Part shown: positions 8,439 to 15,479 of the stretch, piece after piece | How positions within the stretch are numbered: position 1 is the first letter of the stretch | How the letters are laid out: every line of letters starts with the position of its first letter | From: WHSW01 sp033856255 | GTDB taxonomy: Bacteria > Actinomycetota > Thermoleophilia > Solirubrobacterales > 70-9 | Assembly (NCBI GenBank): GCA_033856255.1 | Contig: JAWVFH010000025.1 | Location: 51,198 to 115,197, forward strand | Reading direction: 5' to 3' | DNA length: 64,000 nt | Translations under genes and position numbers: made by a program | Notes under the pieces: model-generated | Told to the model about the DNA's origin: nothing | Databases searched by the model: none | What the model saw: the letters and a program-made list of their open reading frames with translations, nothing else

Positions 8439-8908
8439 TACTTCTCCAGGTAACTGAGCTTGTACTTGCCGATCTGAATCTCGTCGCCGTCGGAGAGCCG
8501 GTGCGACTCGATCCGGCGGCGGTTCACGTAGGTGCCGTTGAGCGAGCCCAGGTCGTCGATGTAGTAGCCGTCCTGGCGGTGGACCAACAGCGCGTGGTTG
8601 CGCGAGACGGTGACGTCGTCGAGGAAGACGGCGGCGTCCGGCGTGCGCCCGATGCTGACCCGGTCCTGGTCGACGGTGAAGCTCTCCCCCGCCCGGCCAC
8701 CGCCGGAGCGGATCACGAGCGCCGCGCCCGACTTGTCGACCTCCTCGTCGATGTCGACCGGGGTGAACTCGCCCGTCTCGTCGACCTTGTAGGTCATCGT
8801 CGTCGGCTCGCTGGCGCCCTCCGGCCGTCCCAGGTAGGCGCCGCACTTCTGGCAGTAGTTGGCGCCCTCGGGATTGACGAAGCCGCATTCGGGGCAGTGA
8901 ACCGCCAT
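8438..8908 (-). CDS. garA: GarA/OdhI-like FHA protein with an N-terminal zinc ribbon
   Basis: A 156-residue protein. Residues 5-22 form a zinc ribbon (Cys5, Cys8, Cys19, Cys22). A Thr-rich segment EPTTMTYKVDETGEF (about 34-48) follows where GarA has its kinase-phosphorylated ETTS motif. The FHA domain (about 62-150) has GR at 87-88, FLDDVTVSRNH at 95-105 and LGSLNGTYVNR near 120-130, very close to mycobacterial GarA. GarA/OdhI binds and inhibits 2-oxoglutarate enzymes when unphosphorylated. The zinc ribbon is extra compared with mycobacterial GarA. Conserved neighbours pgsA and ftsR support orthology. Confidence 0.8.
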   Translation of the reverse strand: MAVHCPECGFVNPEGANYCQKCGAYLGRPEGASEPTTMTYKVDETGEFTPVDIDEEVDKSGAALVIRSGGGRAGESFTVDQDRVSIGRTPDAAVFLDDVTVSRNHALLVHRQDGYYIDDLGSLNGTYVNRRRIESHRLSDGDEIQIGKYKLSYLEK

Positions 8909-8933
8909 CGCTGAGCTCCCTCCCGACCCGCCC

Positions 8934-9212
8934 CTAGGCGTCTTCCGCGCCGGGCGAGGGGACCTTTCCGAGCAGGATGTCCGTCAGCTGCTGCACGTCG
9001 GCTCCGGTGAGGGCCGACTCGCCCGACTCGCGCTTGACCTTGAGCCGGTTGACCAGCTCGGCGCGGAGGATGTCGATCTTCCCGTGCAGGACACGGCGGT
9101 GGTAGGAGGTCTCCCGCTCCTCGTCGGTGAGCTCGTTGATCAGCTCCTTGAGCTCCTCATCGCTCATCGACCCGATGTCGGGAAAGGTGTCTTCGTCTTC
9201 GTATTCCGTCAT
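8934..9212 (-). CDS. rsiG: RsiG-like anti-sigma factor with one c-di-GMP motif
   Basis: A 92-residue, mostly helical, acidic protein. Residues Glu32, Ser36, Arg39, His43 and Asp47 fit the c-di-GMP-binding pattern E(X)3S(X)2R(X)3Q(X)3D of RsiG, with His in place of Gln. Deep-branching actinobacteria are known to have short RsiGs with a single motif that homodimerise, bind c-di-GMP and hold the sigma factor WhiG; this length and motif count match that type. The helix continues into IDILRAELVNRLK, as a coiled-coil would. The WhiG partner gene is not in the window. It sits between pgsA and garA on the same strand. Confidence 0.75.
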   Translation of the reverse strand: MTEYEDEDTFPDIGSMSDEELKELINELTDEERETSYHRRVLHGKIDILRAELVNRLKVKRESGESALTGADVQQLTDILLGKVPSPGAEDA

Positions 9213-9300
9213 CTCGTCCTGGCGTCGGCGTGGTTTCCGGCTCCGGCCGGCTGCGGGCGATTATACGGCCGATCCGCAAACTTCAAGTAGAGCTTGATGG

Positions 9301-9909
9301 TTACACGCCGGCCTGCGGGCGGCGGCTCAGCGACGCCCGCACGTAGACGATCGTCGCCGCCACGCTCATCGCCACGCCGACGACGAATCCGGCGTCGATG
9401 ATCCACCAGTCGACGACCATGCTCCAGAAGATCCCGCCGAAGACGAGGAAGACGCCGATCCGCCCGATCCAGTTGATCTCGAGGTCGATGCCGCGCCGCA
9501 GCGCCAGCTGCGCGAGCACCAGGGTGAGCACCTCGCGCACGGCGAGCACCGCGAGCGCCCAGCGCGGAAGGAGCTCGAAGTGCCAGCAGACGACGGCGCC
9601 GGCGAGCACCGCGCAGCGGTCCACGACCGGGTCGAGCAGCGCCCCCATGCGCGAGTACTGGCCGGTGGCGCGCGCGAGGAAGCCGTCGAGATAGTCGCCC
9701 GCGGTGATCGCGAGGTAGAGCAGCGCGGGCGCCGGCGCCCGCCCGTCGCCGGTGTCGAAGGCGAGCACGACGAAGAGGGGGATCGCCGCCAGCCGCAGGT
9801 AGCCGACCAGGTTGGGGATCGTCCACGGATGCAGTGGCGCCCCCCGCCGGGTCGCGCTCGGCAGCGGCCCGGAGCGATCGATCCCGAACAGCCGGCGCTT
9901 CGATGGCAT
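9301..9909 (-). CDS. pgsA: CDP-alcohol phosphatidyltransferase (PgsA-type)
   Basis: Transfers a phosphatidyl group from CDP-diacylglycerol to an alcohol, probably glycerol 3-phosphate or inositol phosphate. The full family motif D-x2-DG-x2-AR-x8-G-x3-D-x3-D is present (GDYLDGFLAR, then GALLDPVVDR, about 71-97). About five to six transmembrane helices fill the 202 residues. The gene order pgsA-(rsiG)-garA-ftsR parallels pgsA2 to Rv1828 in mycobacteria. The exact acceptor alcohol is not decided by sequence. Confidence 0.85.
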   Translation of the reverse strand: MPSKRRLFGIDRSGPLPSATRRGAPLHPWTIPNLVGYLRLAAIPLFVVLAFDTGDGRAPAPALLYLAITAGDYLDGFLARATGQYSRMGALLDPVVDRCAVLAGAVVCWHFELLPRWALAVLAVREVLTLVLAQLALRRGIDLEINWIGRIGVFLVFGGIFWSMVVDWWIIDAGFVVGVAMSVAATIVYVRASLSRRPQAGV

Positions 9910-9916
9910 CTCGGCC

Positions 9917-11602
9917 TCAGGCGAGCTGATCGAGGATCTCGCCGGCGCGCCGGGCGGCGTCGGCGACGGCGAGCCGGTGGTCGGCGCCCGAGCGCCGCTC
10001 CTGAGCCTCCACCTCGCCCTCGGCGAGGGTGCGCTTGCCGACCACTAGCCGCAGCGGGCAGCCGAGCAGCTCGGCGTCGGTCAGCTTCTCCCCCGGTCCC
10101 GCCTCCCGGTCGTCGAACAGCGCCGGCAGGCCCGCCTCGGCGAGCTCCTGGTAGAGGCGCTCGGCCGCCTCGAAGGTCTCCTCCCCGGCCTTGCCGAGTG
10201 CCACCAGATGCACCGCCCAGGGGGCCAGCGATCGCGGCCAGACGATGCCCTTCTCATCGGCGCCCTGCTCGATCGCAGCGGCGACGATGCGCGCCGGGCC
10301 CATCCCGTAGCTGCCCATCACGATCGGCCGCTCCTTGCCGTCGGGATCGAGGAAGGTCGCCCCGAGGGGCTCCGAGTAGCGGGTGCCGAGCTTGAAGATG
10401 TTGGCGACCTCGACCGCGGTCTCGATCTCGATCGGGTCGCCGCCGGGGGACAGGTCTCCGGCCTCGACCGAGCGCAGGTCGAGCTCCTCGAAGCTGAAGT
10501 CGCGCCCCGGCTCGACGCCGATCAGGTGCGCGTCGGGCCGGTTGGCCCCCGCGAAGTAGCCCGAACCCTGGATCGCGGCGTCCTTGATCACCGGCACCTG
10601 GGCGCCGACCGGCCCGATGAACCCGGGCGGGCCGAGCTCCGCCTCGATCTCCTCCGCCGTCGCCTGGCGGGCGTCGGCGCCGAGCGCGTTTCGCAGCTTG
10701 ATCTCGTTCAGCCGATGGTCGCCGCGCACCAGCACCAGCACCATCCCCCTCCCCTCGACGATCACCGGCATCGCCTTCAGGGCCGCGCCGGCCGGAACGC
10801 CGAGCGTGCCGGAGACCTCCTCGACCGTGGTCAGGCCGGGTGTCGGCACCTCCCGGGGGCCGTCGAGGGCCGGCGGCAGCTCAACCGGCTGGGCGGTGGC
10901 CACGGCGACCTCGACGTTGGCCGCGTATCCGGGCGCCAGGGCGACCTCGTTCTCGCCCGCCTCGCACGGAGCCATGTACTCGTGGGCGCCCGAGCCGCCC
11001 ATCATCCCGACGTCGGACTCGACCTCGTACCAGCGCAGCTCGCAGTGATCGAGGATCCGCGCGTAGGCGCCGCGGTGGAGCTCGTAGCTCGCGTCGAGAC
11101 CCTCATCGTCGCGATCGAACGAGTAGGAGTCCTTCATCGTGAACTCGCGGGTCCGCAGGACCCCGGCTCGCGGTCGCGCCTCATCGCGCTCCTTGACCTG
11201 CACGTGGTAGAGGATCTTCGGCAGCTCGCGGTAGGAGCGGATCTCGCGCGCGACGTGGTAGGTCAGCGCCTCCTCGTGGGTCAGCGCCAGCACGTGAGGC
11301 GAGTCCTTGCGGTCGGCGAGCTTGAACAGCTCGTCGATCTCATAACGGCCGGTCCGCTGCCAGAGCTCCGCCGGCTGCAGGACCGGCATCAGCATCTCCT
11401 GGCCGCCGATCGCATCGATCTCCTCGCGGATCACGGCCTCGACGCGCTTGATCACGCGGTATCCGGCCGGCAGCCAGGTCCACAGCCCGGCGCCGAGCTG
11501 CCGCACGAGCCCGGCGCGCACCATCAGCCGGTGCGACTTCGACTCGGCGTCGGCCGGGTCCTCGCGCAGGGTCGGCAGGAAGTAGGTCGAGAGGCGGGCC
11601 AC
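9917..11602 (-). CDS. proS: Prolyl-tRNA synthetase, bacterial type
   Basis: Charges tRNA-Pro. The 561-residue class II synthetase shows motif 2 around RDEARPRAGVLRTREFTMKDSYS, the inserted YbaK-like editing domain (about 220-390, LPPALDGPREVPTPG to IKDAAIQGSGYF), motif 3 with VMGSYGMGPARIVAAAIEQ, and a C-terminal anticodon-binding domain ending in AADAARRAGEILDQLA. It starts with GTG 11602 and is divergent from the GT2 gene with a 41-bp gap. In many bacteria proS follows ispG; here the two are about 7 kb apart on the same strand. Confidence 0.95.
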   Translation of the reverse strand: MARLSTYFLPTLREDPADAESKSHRLMVRAGLVRQLGAGLWTWLPAGYRVIKRVEAVIREEIDAIGGQEMLMPVLQPAELWQRTGRYEIDELFKLADRKDSPHVLALTHEEALTYHVAREIRSYRELPKILYHVQVKERDEARPRAGVLRTREFTMKDSYSFDRDDEGLDASYELHRGAYARILDHCELRWYEVESDVGMMGGSGAHEYMAPCEAGENEVALAPGYAANVEVAVATAQPVELPPALDGPREVPTPGLTTVEEVSGTLGVPAGAALKAMPVIVEGRGMVLVLVRGDHRLNEIKLRNALGADARQATAEEIEAELGPPGFIGPVGAQVPVIKDAAIQGSGYFAGANRPDAHLIGVEPGRDFSFEELDLRSVEAGDLSPGGDPIEIETAVEVANIFKLGTRYSEPLGATFLDPDGKERPIVMGSYGMGPARIVAAAIEQGADEKGIVWPRSLAPWAVHLVALGKAGEETFEAAERLYQELAEAGLPALFDDREAGPGEKLTDAELLGCPLRLVVGKRTLAEGEVEAQERRSGADHRLAVADAARRAGEILDQLA

Positions 11603-11643
11603 GGGGCGTCGAGCCTACCGAGCCGCCTACCATCGCCGTTGGC

Positions 11644-12681
11644 ATGAAGTTGATCATCCAGATCCCCTGCCTCGACGAGGAGCGGACGCTGCCGCGGACG
11701 CTCTCTGAACTGCCGCGACGCCTCGAGGGCTTCGACTCGGTCGAGTGGCTGGTCGTCGACGACGGTTCGACCGACACCACGGCCGCCGTGGCGCGCGAGT
11801 GCGGCGTCGACCACATCGTCCGCCTGACCAACAACAAGGGGCTCGCGGCCGCCTTCCAGGCGGGGCTCGACGCGGCGCTGAAGCTCGGCGCCGACGTGAT
11901 CGTCAACACCGACGCCGATGGTCAATACAGCGCCGGCGACATCCCGCGGCTGGTGGCACCGATCCTCGACCGCCGCGCCGACATGGTGGTCGGCGATCGC
12001 CGCGTCGACCAGATCGAGCATTTCTCGACGACCAAGAAGCTGCTCCAGCGCCTCGGAAGCTGGGTCGTGCGGCGGGCATCGGGGACCGACGTTCCCGACA
12101 CCACCTCCGGCTTTCGCGCCTACAACCGGGAGGCGGCGCTGCAACTGCTCGTGGTCTCCAATTTCACCTACACGCTCGAGAGCCTGATCCAGGCGGGCAA
12201 GATGCTGGTCGCGGTCGAGCACGTGCCCGTGCAGACGAACCCGCAGACGCGCGAGTCGCGCCTGTTCCCGACCACGGGCGCCTATGTGCGCCGCAACGCG
12301 CTCGAGATCTTCCGCGCCTACGTGCTCTACGAGCCGCTGCGCGTGTTCGCGACCGCCGCGCTGGCGTTCGCGATCGGGGCCCTGGCCGCATGGATGCCGT
12401 TCGTGCTCGACGTGATCCTCAACGGCGACTCCTCAGGCCACGTGCAGTCGCTGATCCTGGGCGCCGTGCTCGCGGTGATCGCGGTGCAGATGTTCGGCCT
12501 CGGGGTGATCGGCGACACGCTCGCCGGCCAGCGGGTGATCGCCCAGCGGATCTTCGAGCGCGTCCGGCGCCTCGAGCTCAAGGCCGGGGTCGAGCCCTCT
12601 CACCTGGAGCCGGAGGCGACCGGGTCGGAGCCCGAGGAGGGCGGGCCGGAGCGGCCGCGGCTGAAGACGATCTCCCTGTAG
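11644..12681 (+). CDS. Membrane-anchored GT2 glycosyltransferase (polyprenyl-phosphate sugar synthase type)
   Basis: A 345-residue protein with a GT-A catalytic domain at the N-terminus: VVDDGSTDTT (about 37-46), NTDADGQYSAGDIPRLV (DxD region near 88-105) and a later acidic active-site area. Two transmembrane helices follow (about 240-262 and 270-295), then a Glu/Pro-rich tail. This arrangement matches dolichyl/undecaprenyl-phosphate mannose or glucose synthases such as GtrB. The adjacent gtrA gene supports lipid-linked sugar transfer. The last 82 bp overlap the convergent gtrA gene. Confidence 0.8.
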   Translation: MKLIIQIPCLDEERTLPRTLSELPRRLEGFDSVEWLVVDDGSTDTTAAVARECGVDHIVRLTNNKGLAAAFQAGLDAALKLGADVIVNTDADGQYSAGDIPRLVAPILDRRADMVVGDRRVDQIEHFSTTKKLLQRLGSWVVRRASGTDVPDTTSGFRAYNREAALQLLVVSNFTYTLESLIQAGKMLVAVEHVPVQTNPQTRESRLFPTTGAYVRRNALEIFRAYVLYEPLRVFATAALAFAIGALAAWMPFVLDVILNGDSSGHVQSLILGAVLAVIAVQMFGLGVIGDTLAGQRVIAQRIFERVRRLELKAGVEPSHLEPEATGSEPEEGGPERPRLKTISL

Positions 12682-13034
12682 ACGAAGTACTTGCCGAGCG
12701 CCGAGATGCAGACCGAGGCGCCGGTCGCCACCAGGTAGTTGATCTCCAGCCCCAGATGCAGGCCGAGGAAGATCCCGTACTCGAGCACCCGGAAGACCAG
12801 CGACGTGATCGCGGTCTGGAGCAGCTGGCGGCCGACGGGCGCGCCCTGGCCCGGGAACACCCAGACCCGCAGCAGGGTGAAGTTGACCGCGAACGCCGCG
12901 ACCAGAGCGATCGCCGGCGCCAGCGTCTGCGAGACGCCGGCGAGCTCGTGCAGGCCGGCGGTCACGGCGATCACGAAGACGAAGCTGAACGCCGACGCGG
13001 CCGCGTAGCGGGGTAGATCGGTCAGCCGCCGCAC
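12600..13034 (-). CDS. GtrA-family membrane protein
   Basis: About 144 residues from GTG 13034, with four transmembrane helices and the family's final signature FVYREIVF. GtrA proteins are thought to flip or assist undecaprenyl-phosphate-linked sugars. An ATG at 13163 would add an Ala/Val repeat and overlap the divergent methyltransferase start, so the GTG is preferred; the true start is uncertain. The 3' end overlaps the GT2 gene by 82 bp in antiparallel fashion, so the hydrophilic tail is encoded opposite the GT2 tail. Confidence 0.75.
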   Translation of the reverse strand: MRRLTDLPRYAAASAFSFVFVIAVTAGLHELAGVSQTLAPAIALVAAFAVNFTLLRVWVFPGQGAPVGRQLLQTAITSLVFRVLEYGIFLGLHLGLEINYLVATGASVCISALGKYFVYREIVFSRGRSGPPSSGSDPVASGSR

Positions 13035-13058
13035 CGCGGCGAGTCTAGAGACACGAAT

Positions 13059-13100
13059 CGCGGCGGTAACCGCGGCACTCGCGGCGGTAACCGCCGCACT
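13059..13100. repeat. Two 21-bp tandem units with operator-like palindromes
   Basis: Two near-identical 21-bp units (13059-13079 and 13080-13100, one mismatch) each contain GCGGT-A-ACCGC (13063-13073 and 13084-13094; the second extends to GGCGGT-A-ACCGCC). Centres are 21 bp apart, two helical turns. If gtrA starts at GTG 13034, they lie in the divergent gap before the methyltransferase at 13147. Confidence 0.55.
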
Positions 13101-13146
13101 CGCGGCGGCGAGGCGCGCTCGCCGGCGTGCAACCATTCGCGGCCGC

Positions 13147-13752
13147 GTGGAAGCCGGAGGCAACGTCTACGACAAATACGCGACCTCGAACCCGATCGAG
13201 CGCCGGCTGGTCGCGGGCTTCATCGGCCAGCTCTGCGAGCTGGTCCGCGGCAGCGGCGCTCGCGAGGCGCACGAGGTCGGCTGCGGCGAGGGTGAGCTGG
13301 CGCTGCGCCTCGCCGGGCTCGGCCTCGCCGTCCGCGGCACCGACGCCTCCGCCGAGGTGATCGAGGAGGCGCGCCGTCGTGCGCGCGCGGCCGGGGTGGC
13401 GATCGACTACCGCACGGCGCCCGTGGAGAGCCTCGAGCCGCGCTACGACGCCGCGGAGCTGATCGTCTGCTGCGAGGTGCTCGAGCACCTGGACGACCCG
13501 GAGGCCGCGCTCGAGACCCTGGCGTCCCTGGCCCGCCCGTGGCTGTTGGTCAGCGTCCCGCGCGAGCCGCTCTGGCGAGCGCTCAACCTCGCCCGGCTCA
13601 AGTACGTCGGCGAGCTGGGCAACACCCCGGGGCACCTGGGCCACTGGTCGAAGCGCGGCTTCATCGCCCTGCTCGGCCGCCGCTTCGAGGTCGTCGAGGT
13701 GCGCAGCCCGCTGCCGTGGACGATGGCCCTCTGCCGGGTGACGGGCCGATGA
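13147..13752 (+). CDS. Class I SAM-dependent methyltransferase
   Basis: A 201-residue protein starting with GTG 13147. Motif I is HEVGCGEGELALRLA (about 42-56), then TDASAEVIEEAR (motif II acid) and IVCCEVLEHLDDPEAAL (about 107-123), the classic ubiquinone/menaquinone-type methyltransferase pattern. The N-terminal NVYDKYATSNPIERRL is characteristic of small methyltransferases beside glycosyltransferases. Substrate unknown, probably a lipid or glycan intermediate. The stop overlaps the next gene's start (ATGA). Confidence 0.8.
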   Translation: MEAGGNVYDKYATSNPIERRLVAGFIGQLCELVRGSGAREAHEVGCGEGELALRLAGLGLAVRGTDASAEVIEEARRRARAAGVAIDYRTAPVESLEPRYDAAELIVCCEVLEHLDDPEAALETLASLARPWLLVSVPREPLWRALNLARLKYVGELGNTPGHLGHWSKRGFIALLGRRFEVVEVRSPLPWTMALCRVTGR

Positions 13753-15479
13753 GCCGGTTCGGCGCCTGGGTCCGGGCGCGCCCGGGGACCCTCGCGATCG
13801 TCTGCCTCGGGATCGCCTGGGGCGTCGTCATGCACACGATGGGCTGGGCCCAGCTAGCCCACTTCGCCGAGGTCCGGTCGCTCGCCTCCGGCGAGACCAC
13901 GGTTGACCGCTACCACTGGGAGACCGGCGACGTCGCCTGGATCGACGGCCACTACTACTCGGTCAAGTCGCCGGGCATGGCGGCGTTCTCGACCCCGCTC
14001 TACATGCTGATCGACGCGACCGGCGGCCGCGAGGTGGCCGCCGACGCCGCCGCCAACACGGCCGAGTCTCGGCAGCCGAAGTGGACGCCGAACGACGGCC
14101 CGCCCTACGCCTCCTACGGCTACGACGCCGTCCGGGCCGAGCGGGTCCAGCTGCGGGTCGAGGACGAGACCCCGGTCGTCTGGGCGCTGACCCTGCTGGC
14201 GGCCGTCCTGCCCTCGATCCTCCTGCTGTTGATGGTCCGGCGGATCGCCGACCGCCTCGAGCCGGGCTACGGGACCGCGGCGGCGATCACGCTCGGCCTC
14301 TGCACGATCCTGATGATCTTCGCGGCCGAGTTCTTCTCGCACGCGATCTCGACCACGCTCGCCTTCGCGGCCTTCGCCATCCTGTTCGCCGAGCGCCGCG
14401 GGCCGCCGCGGCCATGGCTCGTCGCCGCCGCCGGCCTGCTCGCCGGGCTCGCCGTCACCTTCGAGTTCCAGACCGGGCTGGTCGGCGCGGTCGTCTTCTT
14501 CTACGCCGTGGCCCGCGACCAGCGCCTGCGCCGTGGGCTCGCCTACGCCGCGGGGGCGGTTGCGGGCGCGGTGCCGGCGCTCGCCTTCAACGCCTGGACG
14601 CTGGGCTCGCCCTTCACGCTCGCCTACAGCCGCGCCGTCGCCGAGATCGGCACCAGCGGCCATCAGTCGCTGGGACTCAACAGCAACGGCTTCTTCGGGA
14701 TCACGCTGCCGCGCTGGGAGGCCGTCCGCGACCTGCTGTTCGCCGGGCGGGGGCTGCTCGTGCTCACCCCGGTGATCGTCCTCGCCCTGGTCGGCGTCGT
14801 GCTGATGCGGCGCCGAGGTCACCGCGCGGAGGCGTGGACGATCGCCGGTGTGGCGATCGCCTACTTCGCCTACAACAGCGGCTACTGGCAGCCGTTCGGC
14901 GGCGGCACCCCCGGGCCCAGGTTCCTGATCCCGGCGCTGCCGTTCGTCGCCCTCGGCTTCGGCTTCGCCTACCGCCGCTTCCCCACCACCACCCTGGCCC
15001 TGGCGGCCCCGTCGGCGATCTGGATGCTCGCCGCCAGCCTCACCTATCCGCTGCTCGGCGATCAGGGCACCGGCGACTGGGTCTCCCAGCTCGGCAACGG
15101 GACGCTCGAGCACACACTGCTGAGCGTGTTCGGCCTGCACCCCAACTGGCTCGCCGCGATCCCCGTCCTGCTCGCGGTCGGCGGGGCGATCGCCTTCGCC
15201 GTCGTCGCGACGCCCGCGACCGCGGACGCGCATCCACGCGACCAGCGGATCGCGCTCGGCGCGGTCGCGGCCTGGGTCGTCGTCTCGACCGTCGGGCCCA
15301 GCATCTCCTCCGACGCGATCACGCCGCTGGACGGCGGCTGGCGCTCGTTCTGGCTGATCGGGATCGGCGCGGCCGCGGCGCTGGCGGTGATCGCTCAGCT
15401 GCGGTCGAGGGCGCCGCGTCCCGTCGCGGCCCGCCCGGCTGCCGGCTCGCCGGTCGCGCTCGGCGAGCGCACGTCGTAG
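13749..15479 (+). CDS. Polytopic membrane protein, GT-C glycosyltransferase-like
   Basis: A 576-residue protein with roughly a dozen transmembrane helices. The first outer loop contains DGHYYSVKSPGMAAFSTP, the 'YS-x-K-(A/S)PG' loop seen in actinobacterial GT-C-like proteins that use polyprenyl-phosphate sugars. ATG 13749 overlaps the methyltransferase stop by 4 bp, so the two are coupled. The last 85 bp overlap the convergent gene on the other strand. Catalysis is inferred from fold type only; no named family is certain. Confidence 0.6.
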   Translation: MSRFGAWVRARPGTLAIVCLGIAWGVVMHTMGWAQLAHFAEVRSLASGETTVDRYHWETGDVAWIDGHYYSVKSPGMAAFSTPLYMLIDATGGREVAADAAANTAESRQPKWTPNDGPPYASYGYDAVRAERVQLRVEDETPVVWALTLLAAVLPSILLLLMVRRIADRLEPGYGTAAAITLGLCTILMIFAAEFFSHAISTTLAFAAFAILFAERRGPPRPWLVAAAGLLAGLAVTFEFQTGLVGAVVFFYAVARDQRLRRGLAYAAGAVAGAVPALAFNAWTLGSPFTLAYSRAVAEIGTSGHQSLGLNSNGFFGITLPRWEAVRDLLFAGRGLLVLTPVIVLALVGVVLMRRRGHRAEAWTIAGVAIAYFAYNSGYWQPFGGGTPGPRFLIPALPFVALGFGFAYRRFPTTTLALAAPSAIWMLAASLTYPLLGDQGTGDWVSQLGNGTLEHTLLSVFGLHPNWLAAIPVLLAVGGAIAFAVVATPATADAHPRDQRIALGAVAAWVVVSTVGPSISSDAITPLDGGWRSFWLIGIGAAAALAVIAQLRSRAPRPVAARPAAGSPVALGERTS

